From Oscillibacter sp. (lineage in GTDB: Bacteria > Bacillota > Clostridia > Oscillospirales > Oscillospiraceae), in the NCBI GenBank assembly GCA_020025475.1, contig JAHHSA010000006.1, positions 4,241 to 68,240 of the forward strand: a stretch of DNA of 64,000 nt, written 5' to 3'. Under the pieces are notes generated by a model. It did no database searches and was not told where the DNA came from. It worked only from the letters and a program-made list of their open reading frames with translations. This document shows, piece after piece, positions 44,736-55,195 of the stretch. Position numbers and translations under genes: made by a program. Numbering within the stretch: position 1 is the first letter of the stretch; each line of letters begins with the position of its first letter.

Positions 44736-45800
44736 TTACCGGAACAGCTTCAAAACGTCCTGCAAGGTCACCAGCAGCATGAAGCACATCAGCAGAACAA
44801 AGCCCGCAGTATTCACGGCTGCCTGCCACTTTTCAGGCACTTTCCGTTTGAACAGCAACATGGAAACGGCGTCGATCAGCAGGAAGAAGATCCGGCCGCC
44901 GTCCAGCGCAGGGACTGGCAGCAGGTTCATCACCGCCAGATTCACAGCAATCAGCGCTGCGAAATAGAAAATTCGGGACCAGGCATCCCGGCTGCTCTCC
45001 GCCTGGGTACCGACTTCCGTGATGGTGGAGACAATGCCCACAGGACCGCTCAGGTCCTTCATAGACGCTCCGCCCGTTAACAGATGCATCAGGCTGAACC
45101 GCACCTGCTGCACAAAATCCAGTGCTGTATACCAGGTGTAACGGAGCTTTGCACCCAGGGTGGCCTCCTCCGCACGGCGTCCCAGCGTAATGCCAAAGCC
45201 AGTATAGGCTTTCCCCTCCTGGTCAGTACAGATCTGGCGAACCAGATTCTCCACGCGAATGTGCTTACCGTCACGGATTACCTCTATGTCCGTCTCTCCG
45301 CTCCTGCCGTAGCTGAGGAACATACTGGTATCCCCGGCCAGGTAGGTGCGGTAGCCGTTGACTTTATAGACCTGGTCACCAGGCAGCAGGATCGCCTCCC
45401 CTGCCTGGTCCAGTTCCGGTGCGACATAGACAATCTCATCGGTGAAAAAGGCAGTTGCACCGGAATAAATGCCCAGAATGATCAGCACACCGGCCAAGAA
45501 GTTCATCAGCGGGCCAGCAGCCAGAATAAATAGCTGCTTCCAGAAGCCCTGGTTCACCATGCACCGCTCATCGCCGGTGTTCTCGTCCTCGCCTTCCATG
45601 GCACAGAATCCCCCGATGGGCAGCGCCCGGAAGGAGTACTGGGTCTCCCCTTTCTGCCGACTCCAGATGACAGGCCCCATGCCAATGGAAAACTCGTTGA
45701 CCCGTACGCCGCTGAGCTTTGCCGCCGCGAAGTGGCCAAACTCGTGAACGGCAACCAGTACACCGAAAATCAAGATTGCTGCCAGGATATAAACGATCAT
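44736..45800 (-). CDS. rseP: Site-2 intramembrane zinc protease RseP/RasP
   Basis: Cleaves membrane-bound anti-sigma factors and signal-peptide remnants within the bilayer. The 354 residues have HEFGH (19-23) in the first membrane helix, a single PDZ-type domain in the middle, and NLLPVPALDGGR with the third metal ligand near the C-terminus. It lies between dxr and ispG, the conserved order in Clostridia. The ECF anti-sigma factor at 26.2 kb is a conceivable client, but nothing here proves it. Confidence 0.95.
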   Translation of the reverse strand: MIVYILAAILIFGVLVAVHEFGHFAAAKLSGVRVNEFSIGMGPVIWSRQKGETQYSFRALPIGGFCAMEGEDENTGDERCMVNQGFWKQLFILAAGPLMNFLAGVLIILGIYSGATAFFTDEIVYVAPELDQAGEAILLPGDQVYKVNGYRTYLAGDTSMFLSYGRSGETDIEVIRDGKHIRVENLVRQICTDQEGKAYTGFGITLGRRAEEATLGAKLRYTWYTALDFVQQVRFSLMHLLTGGASMKDLSGPVGIVSTITEVGTQAESSRDAWSRIFYFAALIAVNLAVMNLLPVPALDGGRIFFLLIDAVSMLLFKRKVPEKWQAAVNTAGFVLLMCFMLLVTLQDVLKLFR

Positions 45801-45815
45801 GAAAACACTCCTACA

Positions 45816-46964
45816 TTACAGCGTACCGCGCAGCACAGACTGCCGCGCCTCCTGATCCGCTTCCAGAATATCCTCCAAAGAGGGCTGAGCCGTCACCGCC
45901 ACCTGTGCACGGGTGCGGGCTACCAGATCGGCAATATCGTTGAAGCCCACCCGATCCTCCAGGAACAAACGGACGGCTTCCTCGTTTGCACCATTCAAAA
46001 TGGCGCAGGCTGTGCCGCCCTGAGTGGCCGCTTCCTCTGCCAGTTGCAGGCTTGGGAACGCCGTCCGATCCGGGGCCGCAAAGGTCAGCGGCGGGCAGCT
46101 CAGCAAATCCAGCGGCTCCGCCGGATTCACTCCCCGCTCGGGATAGGTCATGGCATAGCGGATCGGCAGACGCATATCCGGTGTTCCCAGCTGTGCCAGC
46201 ACCGCGCCGTCCTTGTATTCCACCAGGGAGTGGACAATGCTCTGGCGATGGATCACCACGTCCACCTGATCCAGTGGCAGGCGATAGAGGCGCATGGCTT
46301 CGATGACCTCCAGACCCTTATTCATCAGTGTGGCACTATCCACTGTGATCTTCGGGCCCATGGTCCAATTGGGATGCCGCAGCGCATCCGCCTTTGTCAT
46401 TTTACCCACTTCCTCATGGCTCATGCCATAGAAGGGGCCGCCGGAACAGGTCAGAATCAACCGTTTGATCTCCCCACGGTCTGCACAACCCTGGACACAC
46501 TGAAAAATGGCGGAGTGCTCAGAATCCACAGGTATGATCTCCGCACCGCAGCGGTCTGCTGCGTCCATCACCAGCTCACCGGCACACACCAGCGTCTCCT
46601 TATTGGCCAGAGCAATTCTCTTTTTTGCCTCGATGGCGGCCAGGGTCGGCTTCAGGCCCACCATACCCACCACGGCTGTGACCACTGTGTCCGCCTCTGG
46701 CAGCGTAGCCGCCTCCAGCAGGGCGTCAAATCCGCTCAGCACCCTGGTATCCGTGTCCGCAATGCGGACGGACAGGTCTTTTGCGGCGCATACGTCCGTG
46801 AGGACAGCAAGCCGCGGATGGAACTGACGCACCTGTCGCTCCATACGTTCCACGCTGGAGTTTGCGGTGATTGCCGCCACACGCAGATCCATCTGCTCCG
46901 CCACATCCAGGGTCTGTCGGCCTATGGAACCGGTAGAGCCCAGTATGGAAATTGTATTCGTCAT
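45816..46964 (-). CDS. dxr: 1-deoxy-D-xylulose-5-phosphate reductoisomerase
   Basis: Makes MEP from DXP using NADPH, the first committed step of the pathway. The 382 residues show GSTGSIGRQTLDV, the substrate-binding IPVDSEHSAIFQ, SGGPFYGM (flexible loop) and MGPKITVDSATLMNKGLEVI. It is 9 bases after cdsA and 15 before rseP. With ispG and uppS it makes this stretch an isoprenoid/undecaprenyl supply operon. Confidence 0.97.
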   Translation of the reverse strand: MTNTISILGSTGSIGRQTLDVAEQMDLRVAAITANSSVERMERQVRQFHPRLAVLTDVCAAKDLSVRIADTDTRVLSGFDALLEAATLPEADTVVTAVVGMVGLKPTLAAIEAKKRIALANKETLVCAGELVMDAADRCGAEIIPVDSEHSAIFQCVQGCADRGEIKRLILTCSGGPFYGMSHEEVGKMTKADALRHPNWTMGPKITVDSATLMNKGLEVIEAMRLYRLPLDQVDVVIHRQSIVHSLVEYKDGAVLAQLGTPDMRLPIRYAMTYPERGVNPAEPLDLLSCPPLTFAAPDRTAFPSLQLAEEAATQGGTACAILNGANEEAVRLFLEDRVGFNDIADLVARTRAQVAVTAQPSLEDILEADQEARQSVLRGTL

Positions 46965-46973
46965 AGATGCTCC

Positions 46974-47780
46974 TTAGTGCACAAAGTTCAAAACGATCTC
47001 TACAACAGGTGCCACAAACAGCACACTGTCAAACCGGTCCAGCACGCCGCCGTGCTCCAGGAACAGGTGTCCATAATCCTTGATGCCGAATTCCCGCTTA
47101 ATGAGAGAAAAGCTGAGATCACCCACCTGGGCCACAATGCTGCAGCACAGGGCCAGCACCGCCATGGCGCAATAACCCACACTGCCGCCGAACCAGCGGT
47201 CCATCACGAAGGCAAACAACAGTCCGCAGACAAGGTTTCCCAGGATACCGCCCACGGACCCCTCTACTGTCTTTTTGGGGCTGACCTTGGGGGCCAGTTT
47301 ATGCTTGCCGAAAGCGCATCCCGCAAAATAGGCAAACGTATCACAGGCAAAACTGAGAATAAAGGGCAGCAGCAGATACGCACGGCTGATTCCGGACGAG
47401 GCAATGCGGATGAACGCAGCAAAGGAATAGGCAATCACAATGCTTGCGAACAGTGCCGCCATCGTCTGGTTGAACTTCACCTCTCCAGCGCCGAGGATGG
47501 CGTGAACAAAAAGTACGACAGCTTCCGCGCAGACCATCACTCCTACATACTGCGGCGCCAGATAATAGCAGCCCACGGTCAAAGCGGAAAACAGGCCGCT
47601 CATAGCCACCAGTCCGTTCATTTTCACGCCGCTGACACAGCGCTGTAACTCCACACCGCCAATACCCGCAAGGGCACAGACCGCAGCAGCCAGCACCGGC
47701 ATCGGTGCCCACAGCACCACCCAGGTCAGCACCGGTACACCGATGACGGCCACCAGGACTCTCGACTGCAAAGAGCTCAT
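46974..47780 (-). CDS. cdsA: Phosphatidate cytidylyltransferase
   Basis: Makes CDP-diacylglycerol from phosphatidate and CTP for phospholipid synthesis. It is a 268-residue polytopic membrane protein with the C-terminal CdsA signature beginning SPKKTVEGSVGGILGN and ending DLSFSLIKREFGIKDYGHLF. Its start overlaps the uppS stop by 4 bases, indicating translational coupling. Confidence 0.96.
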   Translation of the reverse strand: MSSLQSRVLVAVIGVPVLTWVVLWAPMPVLAAAVCALAGIGGVELQRCVSGVKMNGLVAMSGLFSALTVGCYYLAPQYVGVMVCAEAVVLFVHAILGAGEVKFNQTMAALFASIVIAYSFAAFIRIASSGISRAYLLLPFILSFACDTFAYFAGCAFGKHKLAPKVSPKKTVEGSVGGILGNLVCGLLFAFVMDRWFGGSVGYCAMAVLALCCSIVAQVGDLSFSLIKREFGIKDYGHLFLEHGGVLDRFDSVLFVAPVVEIVLNFVH

Positions 47781-48529
47781 TTCTTCACACCTCCAAACCG
47801 TCTGTCACGGCTCTGATACGCCACGATCGCACGATCCAGCTCCGCCTCGTCAAAGTCGGGCCAGAGGGTATCCGTATAGTAAAACTCTGAATACGCGCAC
47901 TGCCACAGCAGAAAGTTGGACAGGCGCTGCTCTCCACTGGGACGGATGATCAGTTCCGGGTCCGGAATTCCCCTGGAATCCAGATAAGAAGAAAATATGG
48001 TCTCGTCCAGATCTTCGGGCTTCTTCTCCCCTGCAGCGCACTCTGCTGCAAAGGTCCGAACAGCCCGCAGGATCTCATCCCGTCCGCCGTAATTCAGGCA
48101 GATGTTGGCCTGAAAGTCCTGTTCTGGCAGATGATCGCTGATCTCGTCGGTCTCATGGGCCAAAGCCCGGATTTCCGGACTGATCGGTGTCATATCCCCG
48201 AAAAACTTCAAACGGATCTGATCTTTCTCCATGGTATCGATGGCTTCCAGGAGATACTTTTTCAACAGCACCATAATGGCGCCCACTTCGTCAGCGGAGC
48301 GTTTCCAGTTTTCCGTGGAAAAGGCATAAACAGTCAAATACTGAACGCCAAGGTTCTTGCAATAGGTTGCAATGCGGCGGAAGGCCTCCGCACCGGCTTT
48401 ATGGCCTGCTGTGCGGGGCAGGCCCCGCTTTGTGGCCCAGCGGCCATTGCCATCCATAATGATGGCAATATGGCGAGGCAGGCACGCTGCCTGCCCCGCC
48501 TTATTGTTTTTTGAAAGCAGTGCTGCCAT
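47777..48529 (-). CDS. uppS: Undecaprenyl diphosphate synthase
   Basis: cis-Prenyltransferase that makes the C55 lipid carrier precursor for cell-wall synthesis. The 250 residues include the catalytic HIAIIMDGNGRWAT, GHKAGAEAFRRI, YAFSTENWKRS, and a C-terminal RPSGEQRLSNFLLWQCAYSE. Its ATG overlaps the frr stop by one base (TGATG). Confidence 0.97.
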   Translation of the reverse strand: MAALLSKNNKAGQAACLPRHIAIIMDGNGRWATKRGLPRTAGHKAGAEAFRRIATYCKNLGVQYLTVYAFSTENWKRSADEVGAIMVLLKKYLLEAIDTMEKDQIRLKFFGDMTPISPEIRALAHETDEISDHLPEQDFQANICLNYGGRDEILRAVRTFAAECAAGEKKPEDLDETIFSSYLDSRGIPDPELIIRPSGEQRLSNFLLWQCAYSEFYYTDTLWPDFDEAELDRAIVAYQSRDRRFGGVKK

Positions 48530-49086
48530 CAGACTGCCATCAGTTCCTTTTCTTTTTTCGCCAGGAGCTCCTCAACCTTCTTGCAGCTGTCATCGGTCAT
48601 CTTCTGCAGGTCCTTCTCCACCTGCTTCAGCTCGTCTTCCGTGATCTCGGAGGCCTTCTCCATCTTCTTGAAATGGTCCATGGCATCGCGGCGGATATTG
48701 CGGACAGCCACCTTACCGCCCTCAGAGTACTTGTGAATCTGCTTGACCAGATCCTTACGGCGCTCCTCTGTCAGCTGGGGGAAGTTCAGCCGGATGCTCT
48801 TGCCGTCATTCTGGGGATTGATACCCAGATCAGAGTTCTGAATAGCCTTCTCAATCGCCTTCACAGAGGTGGAATCCCAGGGAGTGATCACCAAAGCGCG
48901 GGGATCAGGGCTGGAAATGGCAGCCATCTGCTGGATGGGGGTGGGAGTACCATAGTAATCCACCAAGATGCGGTCCAGTACGGCGGCATTGGCACGGCCT
49001 GCACGAACAGCAGCAAATTCTGTTGCAACAGCGTCCACGCTCTTGCGCATCTTTTCCTCGTAAATCTTGTATTCGTCTTTCAGCAT
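48529..49086 (-). CDS. frr: Ribosome recycling factor
   Basis: Splits post-termination ribosomes together with EF-G. The full-length 185-residue protein has a triple-helix bundle with VRAGRANAAVLDRILVDYYG, NDGKSIRLNFPQLTEERRK and VRNIRRDAMDHFKKM. It lies 60 bases after pyrH, the standard pair. Confidence 0.98.
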   Translation of the reverse strand: MLKDEYKIYEEKMRKSVDAVATEFAAVRAGRANAAVLDRILVDYYGTPTPIQQMAAISSPDPRALVITPWDSTSVKAIEKAIQNSDLGINPQNDGKSIRLNFPQLTEERRKDLVKQIHKYSEGGKVAVRNIRRDAMDHFKKMEKASEITEDELKQVEKDLQKMTDDSCKKVEELLAKKEKELMAV

Positions 49087-49146
49087 AATGATGTCGTCCT
49101 TTCACATAATCTGTTATGAGCGGCGCATATGCGCAAATGCGGTGAA

Positions 49147-49863
49147 TTATTCCTTCACAATGGTACCCACATTCTCACCGCACAGGGCGCGGATGATGTT
49201 GTGGGGGTCCTTCAGAGCAAACAGCAGCACAGGGATGTGGTTATCCATGGCCAGGGAAGTGGCCGTGGCGTCCATGACCATCAGATGCTGTGCCAGCACC
49301 TCGTCATAGCTGATCACATCGTACTTCACAGCGGTGGAATCCTTTGCAGGGTCAGCATTGTACACGCCGTCCACATTCTTGGCCAGCAGGATGACGTCAG
49401 CGTCAATCTCAGCTGCGCGCAGCACAGCTGCGGTATCCGTGGAGAAATAGGGATTGCCGGAGCCGGCGCCGAAAATCACCACACGGTCCTTTTCCAAATG
49501 GTGGATTGCACGGCCGCGGCTGTAGGTCTCCGCCACTGCGGGCATCTCGATGGCCGTTTGAACCCGGACAGGGATTCCCTTCTGCTCGCACACATCTGCC
49601 ACAGCCAGGCAGTTCATCACGGTAGCCAGCATCCCCATATGATCTGCACGCGTGCGCTCCATCTTTCCGCCGCTATTTTTAGCGCCGCGCCAGAAGTTGC
49701 CGCCGCCGACCACCAGGCCCACCTCGACACCCATGTCCAGGCACTCCTTGATGGTATCACAAACACTGCCAATCATCTCAAAATCCAAACCGGTGTGCTT
49801 GTCACCAGCCAGCGCCTCACCGCTGATCTTCAGCAATACACGCTTATAAACAGGCTTAGCCAT
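49147..49863 (-). CDS. pyrH: UMP kinase
   Basis: Hexameric UMP kinase for pyrimidine nucleotide synthesis. The 238 residues show [40 protein letters not shown] and [15 protein letters not shown]. The start is ATG 49863, after GGAGGTTTTCGG; the track-length frame extends 15 codons further without support. It is the first gene of the run through polC. Confidence 0.97.
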   Translation of the reverse strand: MAKPVYKRVLLKISGEALAGDKHTGLDFEMIGSVCDTIKECLDMGVEVGLVVGGGNFWRGAKNSGGKMERTRADHMGMLATVMNCLAVADVCEQKGIPVRVQTAIEMPAVAETYSRGRAIHHLEKDRVVIFGAGSGNPYFSTDTAAVLRAAEIDADVILLAKNVDGVYNADPAKDSTAVKYDVISYDEVLAQHLMVMDATATSLAMDNHIPVLLFALKDPHNIIRALCGENVGTIVKE

Positions 49864-49906
49864 TCCGAAAACCTCCATTTTTGGGTTGCATGATATTCCG
49901 CATATC

Positions 49907-49934
49907 ATTCTACCTTATTTTTCTTCGTTTGCAA
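49907..49934 (-). promoter_or_regulatory. Promoter of pyrH and the genes through polC
   Basis: TTGCAA (49929-49934), 16-base spacer, TAGAAT (49907-49912) on the minus strand. No other clear promoter is seen inside the run, so it may drive all eight genes. Confidence 0.65.
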
Positions 49935-49982
49935 AGGGGGTTCTGTGATTTTACGGAAAAATCCCATTTCTTCCCTGCCCAC

Positions 49983-50017
49983 AAAGAAGGGGCGGCTGTA
50001 CGCATACAGTCGCCCCT
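49983..50017 (-). terminator. Terminator after engB
   Basis: On the minus strand GGGGCGACTGTA / TACAGCCGCCCC is followed by TTCTTT, ending the tig-to-engB run before pyrH. Confidence 0.85.
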
Positions 50018-50081
50018 GAAAGAATGCCATCTTATCAATCATCATGACCGCCGCAGAAAGCGCACGGCAATGAGAGCTTGC

Positions 50082-50678
50082 TCAACTGCGGCAATGGGCA
50101 TCCAAAATTCGGAGCAACTCCTCTTTCCCCGTGCCTTTCTCCGCAGAGAACGGCACCAGAATGTCCTCTTCCCGCAGTTCCAGCGTCTCCCTGATCAATG
50201 CCAGCGCAGGCTCTACCTGGCTCTTCTTCAGCTTATCCAGCTTGTTGGCCACAATGATCTCCGGACAGCCGGTCTGGCGGAACCAGTCATGCATCACCAT
50301 GTCGTTGGCGGTGGGCTTATGGCGGATATCCACAATCAGAACGCCAGCCGTGATCATCTCCTGCTCCTGCTGAAAGTAGCTGTCCATCAGCCGGCCCCAA
50401 CGCTCCTTTTCCGCCTTGGAGACCTTTGCATAGCCGTAACCGGGCAGGTCCACCAGGTAGGCCTTCTGGTCCACCAGGAAGTAGTTGATCTGGGTGGTCT
50501 TTCCCGGAGAAGCACCTACATAGGCCAGATTCTTCCGCCCCAGGATTCGGTTAATCACCGAGGACTTGCCCACGTTGGATCGTCCCGCAAACGCCAGCTG
50601 AGGCAGGCCGTCCCGCAGGAAGCTGTCCCGATTGCTGGCGGAGCGGACAAACTCCGCTTTTCCAAAATTCAGTCCCAT
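50082..50678 (-). CDS. engB: Ribosome-biogenesis GTPase YsxC/EngB
   Basis: Essential GTPase for late 50S assembly. The 198 residues have G1 GRSNVGKSS, G3 VDLPGYGYAKVS and G4 ANKLDKL. The start is ATG 50678, after AAGGAGAG; it overlaps the lon stop by 12 bases (MGLNFGKAEFV is the usual N-terminus). The lon-engB pairing is conserved in Firmicutes. Confidence 0.96.
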   Translation of the reverse strand: MGLNFGKAEFVRSASNRDSFLRDGLPQLAFAGRSNVGKSSVINRILGRKNLAYVGASPGKTTQINYFLVDQKAYLVDLPGYGYAKVSKAEKERWGRLMDSYFQQEQEMITAGVLIVDIRHKPTANDMVMHDWFRQTGCPEIIVANKLDKLKKSQVEPALALIRETLELREEDILVPFSAEKGTGKEELLRILDAHCRS

Positions 50679-50688
50679 GTATCTCTCC

Positions 50689-53097
50689 TTACTGACGCAG
50701 TGCCGCGTCAGAGCTGTTCTCTCGTGCCACGGGGGCAAAGGCAGCAACGCTCAGTTCCTCCCGCTTGACAGCTGCCGCAGGGCACAGAGCCTCGGCAAAG
50801 ACCTCATCCACCGTGGAGACGGGGACAAAGCGCAGACCTGCCCGGACGGTCTGGTCGATTTCCTCCAGATCACATACATTGTCCTTTGGAATGATGACCG
50901 TAGTGATGCCATTGCGAAGTGCGGCCATGGTTTTTTCCTTTAAACCTCCGATCGGAAGCACTCTGCCGCGCAAAGTAACTTCACCTGTCATCGCTATGTG
51001 TGCCTTAATTTTTCGCCCGGTAAGGGCAGACAACATTGCAGTGGACACCGCAATACCGGCAGAGGGGCCATCCTTGGGCACAGCGCCCTCCGGGAAGTGG
51101 ACGTGAATGTCCTTCGTCTTGTAGAAATCCTCCGGAATCCCCAAAACGGCAGCACGGCTGCGCATGCAGGACAATGCTGTCTGGGCGGATTCCTTCATCA
51201 CATCTCCCAGGTTGCCGGTGAGTTCCAGCTTGCCGGAACCCTCCATGACGTTGACTTCCACTTCCAGAATTTCACCGCCAACCTCGGTCCAGGCCAAGCC
51301 GTTGACAACACCAATCTCCTCGTTCTCCGTGTGGAGAGCCGGAGGCATGGGCTGGCAGTCCAGGAACTTGGGCAGCTCCTTCACCGTGACCGTCACCCGC
51401 TTTACCTTGTCCTTCAGCAAGGCCATATCGGTCTTTCGGCACAATGCCGCAATGCGGCGTTCCAACTGACGGACACCAGACTCCCGGGTGTAGTCGGAGA
51501 TGATGACACGAAGCACATCATCACTCACCCTCATAGCGCCCTTGGGCACACCATGGGCTTCCATCTGCTTGGCCAGCAGGTGGCGGCGGGCGATCTGTAC
51601 CTTCTCCTCATCCGTGTAGCTGGAAAGCTGGATCACCTCCATACGGTCCAGCAGCGGGCGGGGAATCGTATCGGTGGTGTTGGCGGTGGTGATGAACATG
51701 ACCTTGCTCAGATCCACCGGGATTTCCATGAAGTGATCCCGGAAGCTGCTGTTCTGCTCACTATCCAGCACTTCCAGCAGTGCGGATGCAGGATCGCCCC
51801 GCTGGTCATTGCCCAGCTTGTCGATCTCATCCAGCAGCATCAGGGGATTCATGGACCCACAGCGTCGCAGTGCGTCGATGATGCGGCCGGGCATAGCGCC
51901 TATGTAAGTCTTTCGGTGGCCCCTGATATCGGCCTCATCCCGGACACCGCCCAGAGACAGTCTTGCCAGCTTCCGATTCAAAGCATTTGCCACAGAAATG
52001 GCAATGGACGTCTTGCCCACGCCTGGAGGGCCCACCAGGCAGATGATCTGCCCCTTTCCTTCCGGATTCATCTGGCGAACGGCAATGGTTTCCAGAATCC
52101 GCTCCTTCACCTTTTCCAGGCCGAAGTGATCATGCTCCAGCACCCGGCGAGCTGCGTCCACACTGACCCGTTCCTTTGTAGTTGTATTCCATGGCATTTC
52201 CAGGCAGACATCCAGATAATTCCGGATGACGGATGCCTCCGCGCTGCCGAAGGGCTGCTTGGCCAGCTTGTTGACCTCCTTCATGAGGTGCTTTTCCGTC
52301 TCATCCTCCAGATGCAGTTCCTCAATGCCGCGGCGATACTCATCAATCTCGCTGTCCTCGTCGTCGCCCAGCTCATTTTGCAGCACATTGATCTGCGTCC
52401 GCAGGATCTGCTCTCTCTGAGACTGGGACAGCTGAGAGCGTACCTTGCCTTCCAGCTCATGCTCATACCCCAGCACGTTGCACTCTCGTGCCAGGAAGTG
52501 ATTCAGCTTGCGCAGTCGGATATAGGGGGCCGTCTCTTCCAGAATTTCCTGCTTGTCGGTATAGTGCAGGGCAATATTCTGAACAATGAAGTCGGCCAGA
52601 TATCCCACATCCCGGGTATCCATGACTGTGGTGACCATCTCCTCGGGCAGATTGCCTGCCAGCCCCGCATACTCACTGAACAGGTTCCACGTCTGACGCA
52701 GCAGCGCCTCCGTACGGGGGCTGTGCTGGAAGGCCTCAGAGACTTCCTGCTCCTGTAACTGCTCCACATTGGCCTGCAGGAAGGGCTCTGTCTGCCACAG
52801 ACGGTGGATACGTGCCCGGAAACGACCCTCCACCATCACCCGGACAGAGGTGGGAGACAGGCGCAGAATCTGGTTAATGTGGGACACGGTACCCACCTGG
52901 TAGAGGTCCTTTTCCCCGGGAGCAGTCACGCTGATCTCCCGCTGAGCCACCAGAAAAATGTCCTGTTCCATTTCCATTGCACGCTCCAGAGCCGCAATGG
53001 AGATGTTGCGTTCCACGTCGAAGGTCATATTCATATTTGGGAAAACCGTCAGGCCACGGAGGGCCAAAACGGGAATGTTCATCGTAATCGGTTCCAT
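50689..53097 (-). CDS. lon: ATP-dependent protease Lon
   Basis: AAA+ serine protease for misfolded and regulatory proteins. The 802 residues comprise the N-terminal LAN domain, the Walker A GPPGVGKTS, Walker B LMLLDEIDKLG, and the protease domain with Ser679 in KDGPSAG and Lys722 in GLKEK, the same numbering as E. coli Lon. The start is ATG 53097, after AAAGGAA; the upstream in-frame codons extend into the clpX gap. It lies between clpX and engB. Confidence 0.97.
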   Translation of the reverse strand: MEPITMNIPVLALRGLTVFPNMNMTFDVERNISIAALERAMEMEQDIFLVAQREISVTAPGEKDLYQVGTVSHINQILRLSPTSVRVMVEGRFRARIHRLWQTEPFLQANVEQLQEQEVSEAFQHSPRTEALLRQTWNLFSEYAGLAGNLPEEMVTTVMDTRDVGYLADFIVQNIALHYTDKQEILEETAPYIRLRKLNHFLARECNVLGYEHELEGKVRSQLSQSQREQILRTQINVLQNELGDDEDSEIDEYRRGIEELHLEDETEKHLMKEVNKLAKQPFGSAEASVIRNYLDVCLEMPWNTTTKERVSVDAARRVLEHDHFGLEKVKERILETIAVRQMNPEGKGQIICLVGPPGVGKTSIAISVANALNRKLARLSLGGVRDEADIRGHRKTYIGAMPGRIIDALRRCGSMNPLMLLDEIDKLGNDQRGDPASALLEVLDSEQNSSFRDHFMEIPVDLSKVMFITTANTTDTIPRPLLDRMEVIQLSSYTDEEKVQIARRHLLAKQMEAHGVPKGAMRVSDDVLRVIISDYTRESGVRQLERRIAALCRKTDMALLKDKVKRVTVTVKELPKFLDCQPMPPALHTENEEIGVVNGLAWTEVGGEILEVEVNVMEGSGKLELTGNLGDVMKESAQTALSCMRSRAAVLGIPEDFYKTKDIHVHFPEGAVPKDGPSAGIAVSTAMLSALTGRKIKAHIAMTGEVTLRGRVLPIGGLKEKTMAALRNGITTVIIPKDNVCDLEEIDQTVRAGLRFVPVSTVDEVFAEALCPAAAVKREELSVAAFAPVARENSSDAALRQ

Positions 53098-53163
53098 TGG
53101 GAAGGTTCCTTTCTGGGAAATAAAAGGAAGGGGCGCCGTGACGTCCCTTCCTCTCACTTGTGT

Positions 53164-54483
53164 TTAAGACGCCGACTGGGGGGAAGATTTGTCGTTTTCA
53201 GACTTCTCAGCCTTGCCGGTGTTCAGTTTCACAGAATAGCTGATCTTGTTGGGGTCGCGGGTCAGCTGAGGCCCACCCTCGCCCTCTACGCATGCCCGGT
53301 CGATGACCACCTTTACAATGGTGGGATCAGAGGGGATATCGTACATGATGTGGGTCAACAAGCCCTCCATCACAGCCCGCAGGCCGCGGGCACCGATGTT
53401 GCGGGCAATTGCCTTGTCCGCAATCGTTTCCAGGGCATCGGGGGTGAACTCCAGCTCCACATCATCGTATTCAAACAGCTTTTTATACTGCTTGACAAGT
53501 GCGTTTTTGGGCTCTTGCAGGATTCGAACCAGATCTTCCCGCCGCAGCGCATCCAATGCGGCAATAATGGGAAGACGGCCCACCAGCTCAGGAATCAGAC
53601 CATATTTCAGAATATCGTGGGGCTGAACCTCTCGTAGGATCTTGCTTTGATCCCGATCCTGCTTGCCCTGGACATTGGCACCGAAGCCAATGCTCTTTTG
53701 TGTCATGCGGCCTTCAATGATCTTATCCAGACCGTCAAATGCGCCGCCGCAGATAAAGAGAATATTCTTGGTGTTGAGCTGAATGAATTCCTGATGCGGA
53801 TGCTTCCGGCCGCCCTGGGGCGGGACATTTGCAACGGTGCCCTCGACGATCTTCAGCAGCGCCTGCTGGACGCCCTCGCCGGAAACATCGCGGGTGATGG
53901 ACGTATTCTCACTCTTGCGGGCGATCTTATCAATCTCATCCACATAGATAATTCCGTGTTCGGCGCGCTCCACATCAAAATCAGCCGCCTGCAGGAGACG
54001 CAGGAGAATATTCTCCACGTCGTCGCCCACATAGCCAGCTTCCGTCAGCGTGGTTGCATCGGCAATGGCGAAGGGCACTTTCAGGATGCGGGCCAGCGTC
54101 TGGGCAAACAGGGTTTTACCGGAGCCGGAGGGGCCCAGCATCAGAATATTGCTCTTCTGCAGCTCCACATCCTCGTCTCCACCAAAGAAAATGCGCTTAT
54201 AGTGGTTGTAAACTGCCACGGACAGAGCTATTTTGGCCTCATCCTGGCCGATCACATACTGATCCAGCACTTCCTTGATTTCCCGGGGCGTGGGGAGCTC
54301 ATCCGGAAGATCTTCCATCAGATCGTGTGCCATATCCTCGTAGCCGTCACTCAAAATACTCATACACAGCTGGACGCACTCGTCGCAGATCCGGACACCG
54401 GGGCCCTGGATCATACGGTGAACCTGCTGCTCATGTTTTCCGCAGAAAGAACAACGAAGTGTCTTCTTGCCGTCGTCACTCAT
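53164..54483 (-). CDS. clpX: ClpXP unfoldase subunit ClpX
   Basis: Hexameric AAA+ unfoldase that feeds substrates to ClpP. The 439 residues have the N-terminal zinc domain (CSFCGKHE and CDEC), Walker [13 protein letters not shown], Walker [14 protein letters not shown], sensor and pore-loop regions (GYVGDDVE) and the ClpP-binding IGFGA loop. It is 17 bases after clpP. Confidence 0.98.
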   Translation of the reverse strand: MSDDGKKTLRCSFCGKHEQQVHRMIQGPGVRICDECVQLCMSILSDGYEDMAHDLMEDLPDELPTPREIKEVLDQYVIGQDEAKIALSVAVYNHYKRIFFGGDEDVELQKSNILMLGPSGSGKTLFAQTLARILKVPFAIADATTLTEAGYVGDDVENILLRLLQAADFDVERAEHGIIYVDEIDKIARKSENTSITRDVSGEGVQQALLKIVEGTVANVPPQGGRKHPHQEFIQLNTKNILFICGGAFDGLDKIIEGRMTQKSIGFGANVQGKQDRDQSKILREVQPHDILKYGLIPELVGRLPIIAALDALRREDLVRILQEPKNALVKQYKKLFEYDDVELEFTPDALETIADKAIARNIGARGLRAVMEGLLTHIMYDIPSDPTIVKVVIDRACVEGEGGPQLTRDPNKISYSVKLNTGKAEKSENDKSSPQSAS

Positions 54484-54500
54484 GCTTATACCTCAGTCTT

Positions 54501-55085
54501 TTATTTCTTGCCTGTGATGATCTTGTCGATCAGACCAAACTCCTTGGCCTCCTCAGCGCTCATGAAGTTGTCACGCTCGCAGGCGGCAGTGACTTCTTCG
54601 ATGGACCGGCCTGTATTCTCCGACATAATGCGGTTCATACGCTTCTTGATGGTCTCCAATCTCTTCAGATGGATGGCCATGTCGGTGATCTGACCCTGGG
54701 TACCAGCAGAGGGCTGATGGATCATAATCTCCGCATTGGGCAGTGCAATACGCTTACCCTTGGCGCCGGCAGCGAGCAGGAATGCGCCCATGCTGGCAGC
54801 CATGCCCACGCAGATGGTGGACACGTCGCACTTGACGTACTGCATGGTATCATAAATGGCCATGCCATCAGTCACGGAGCCGCCGGGGCTGTTGATATAC
54901 AGCTGGATGTCCTTATCGGGATCCTGAGCTTCCAAATACAGCAGCTGGGCCACCACCAGGCTGGCCGAGGTGGGGTTGACCTCCTCACCCAGGAAAATGA
55001 TGCGGTCATTCAGCAGACGGGAAAAAATATCGTAGGACCGCTCTCCGCGGCTGGTCTGCTCAACTACATAAGGAACTAAACTCAC
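54501..55085 (-). CDS. clpP: ClpP serine protease subunit
   Basis: Tetradecameric peptidase of ClpXP. The 194 residues have catalytic Ser98 ([10 protein letters not shown]), His123 (EIMIHQP) and an Asp in the [15 protein letters not shown] region. The start is GTG 55085: the GGAGG site is 8 bases upstream, and [15 protein letters not shown] is the usual N-terminus. An in-frame TTG at 55091 would be too close to the site. It follows tig by 110 bases, a gap that contains a strong hairpin. Confidence 0.97.
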   Translation of the reverse strand: MSLVPYVVEQTSRGERSYDIFSRLLNDRIIFLGEEVNPTSASLVVAQLLYLEAQDPDKDIQLYINSPGGSVTDGMAIYDTMQYVKCDVSTICVGMAASMGAFLLAAGAKGKRIALPNAEIMIHQPSAGTQGQITDMAIHLKRLETIKKRMNRIMSENTGRSIEEVTAACERDNFMSAEEAKEFGLIDKIITGKK

Positions 55086-55123
55086 TTTCAAAACCTCCGA
55101 TTCTTTTGTTGCTAATAAACCAT

Positions 55124-55161
55124 TCTCTCATGATACCACCGGCACCATGAGAGAATGTGTC
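55124..55161. repeat. Perfect 12-bp inverted repeat between tig and clpP
   Basis: CATTCTCTCATG / CATGAGAGAATG around a 14-base loop. There is no T-run on either strand, so it is not a classical terminator. It could be an mRNA-stabilising or processing hairpin, or an operator. Confidence 0.7.
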
Positions 55162-55195
55162 GAATCTGTAAAATGTTGCAAGAAAAGATTCGTGA

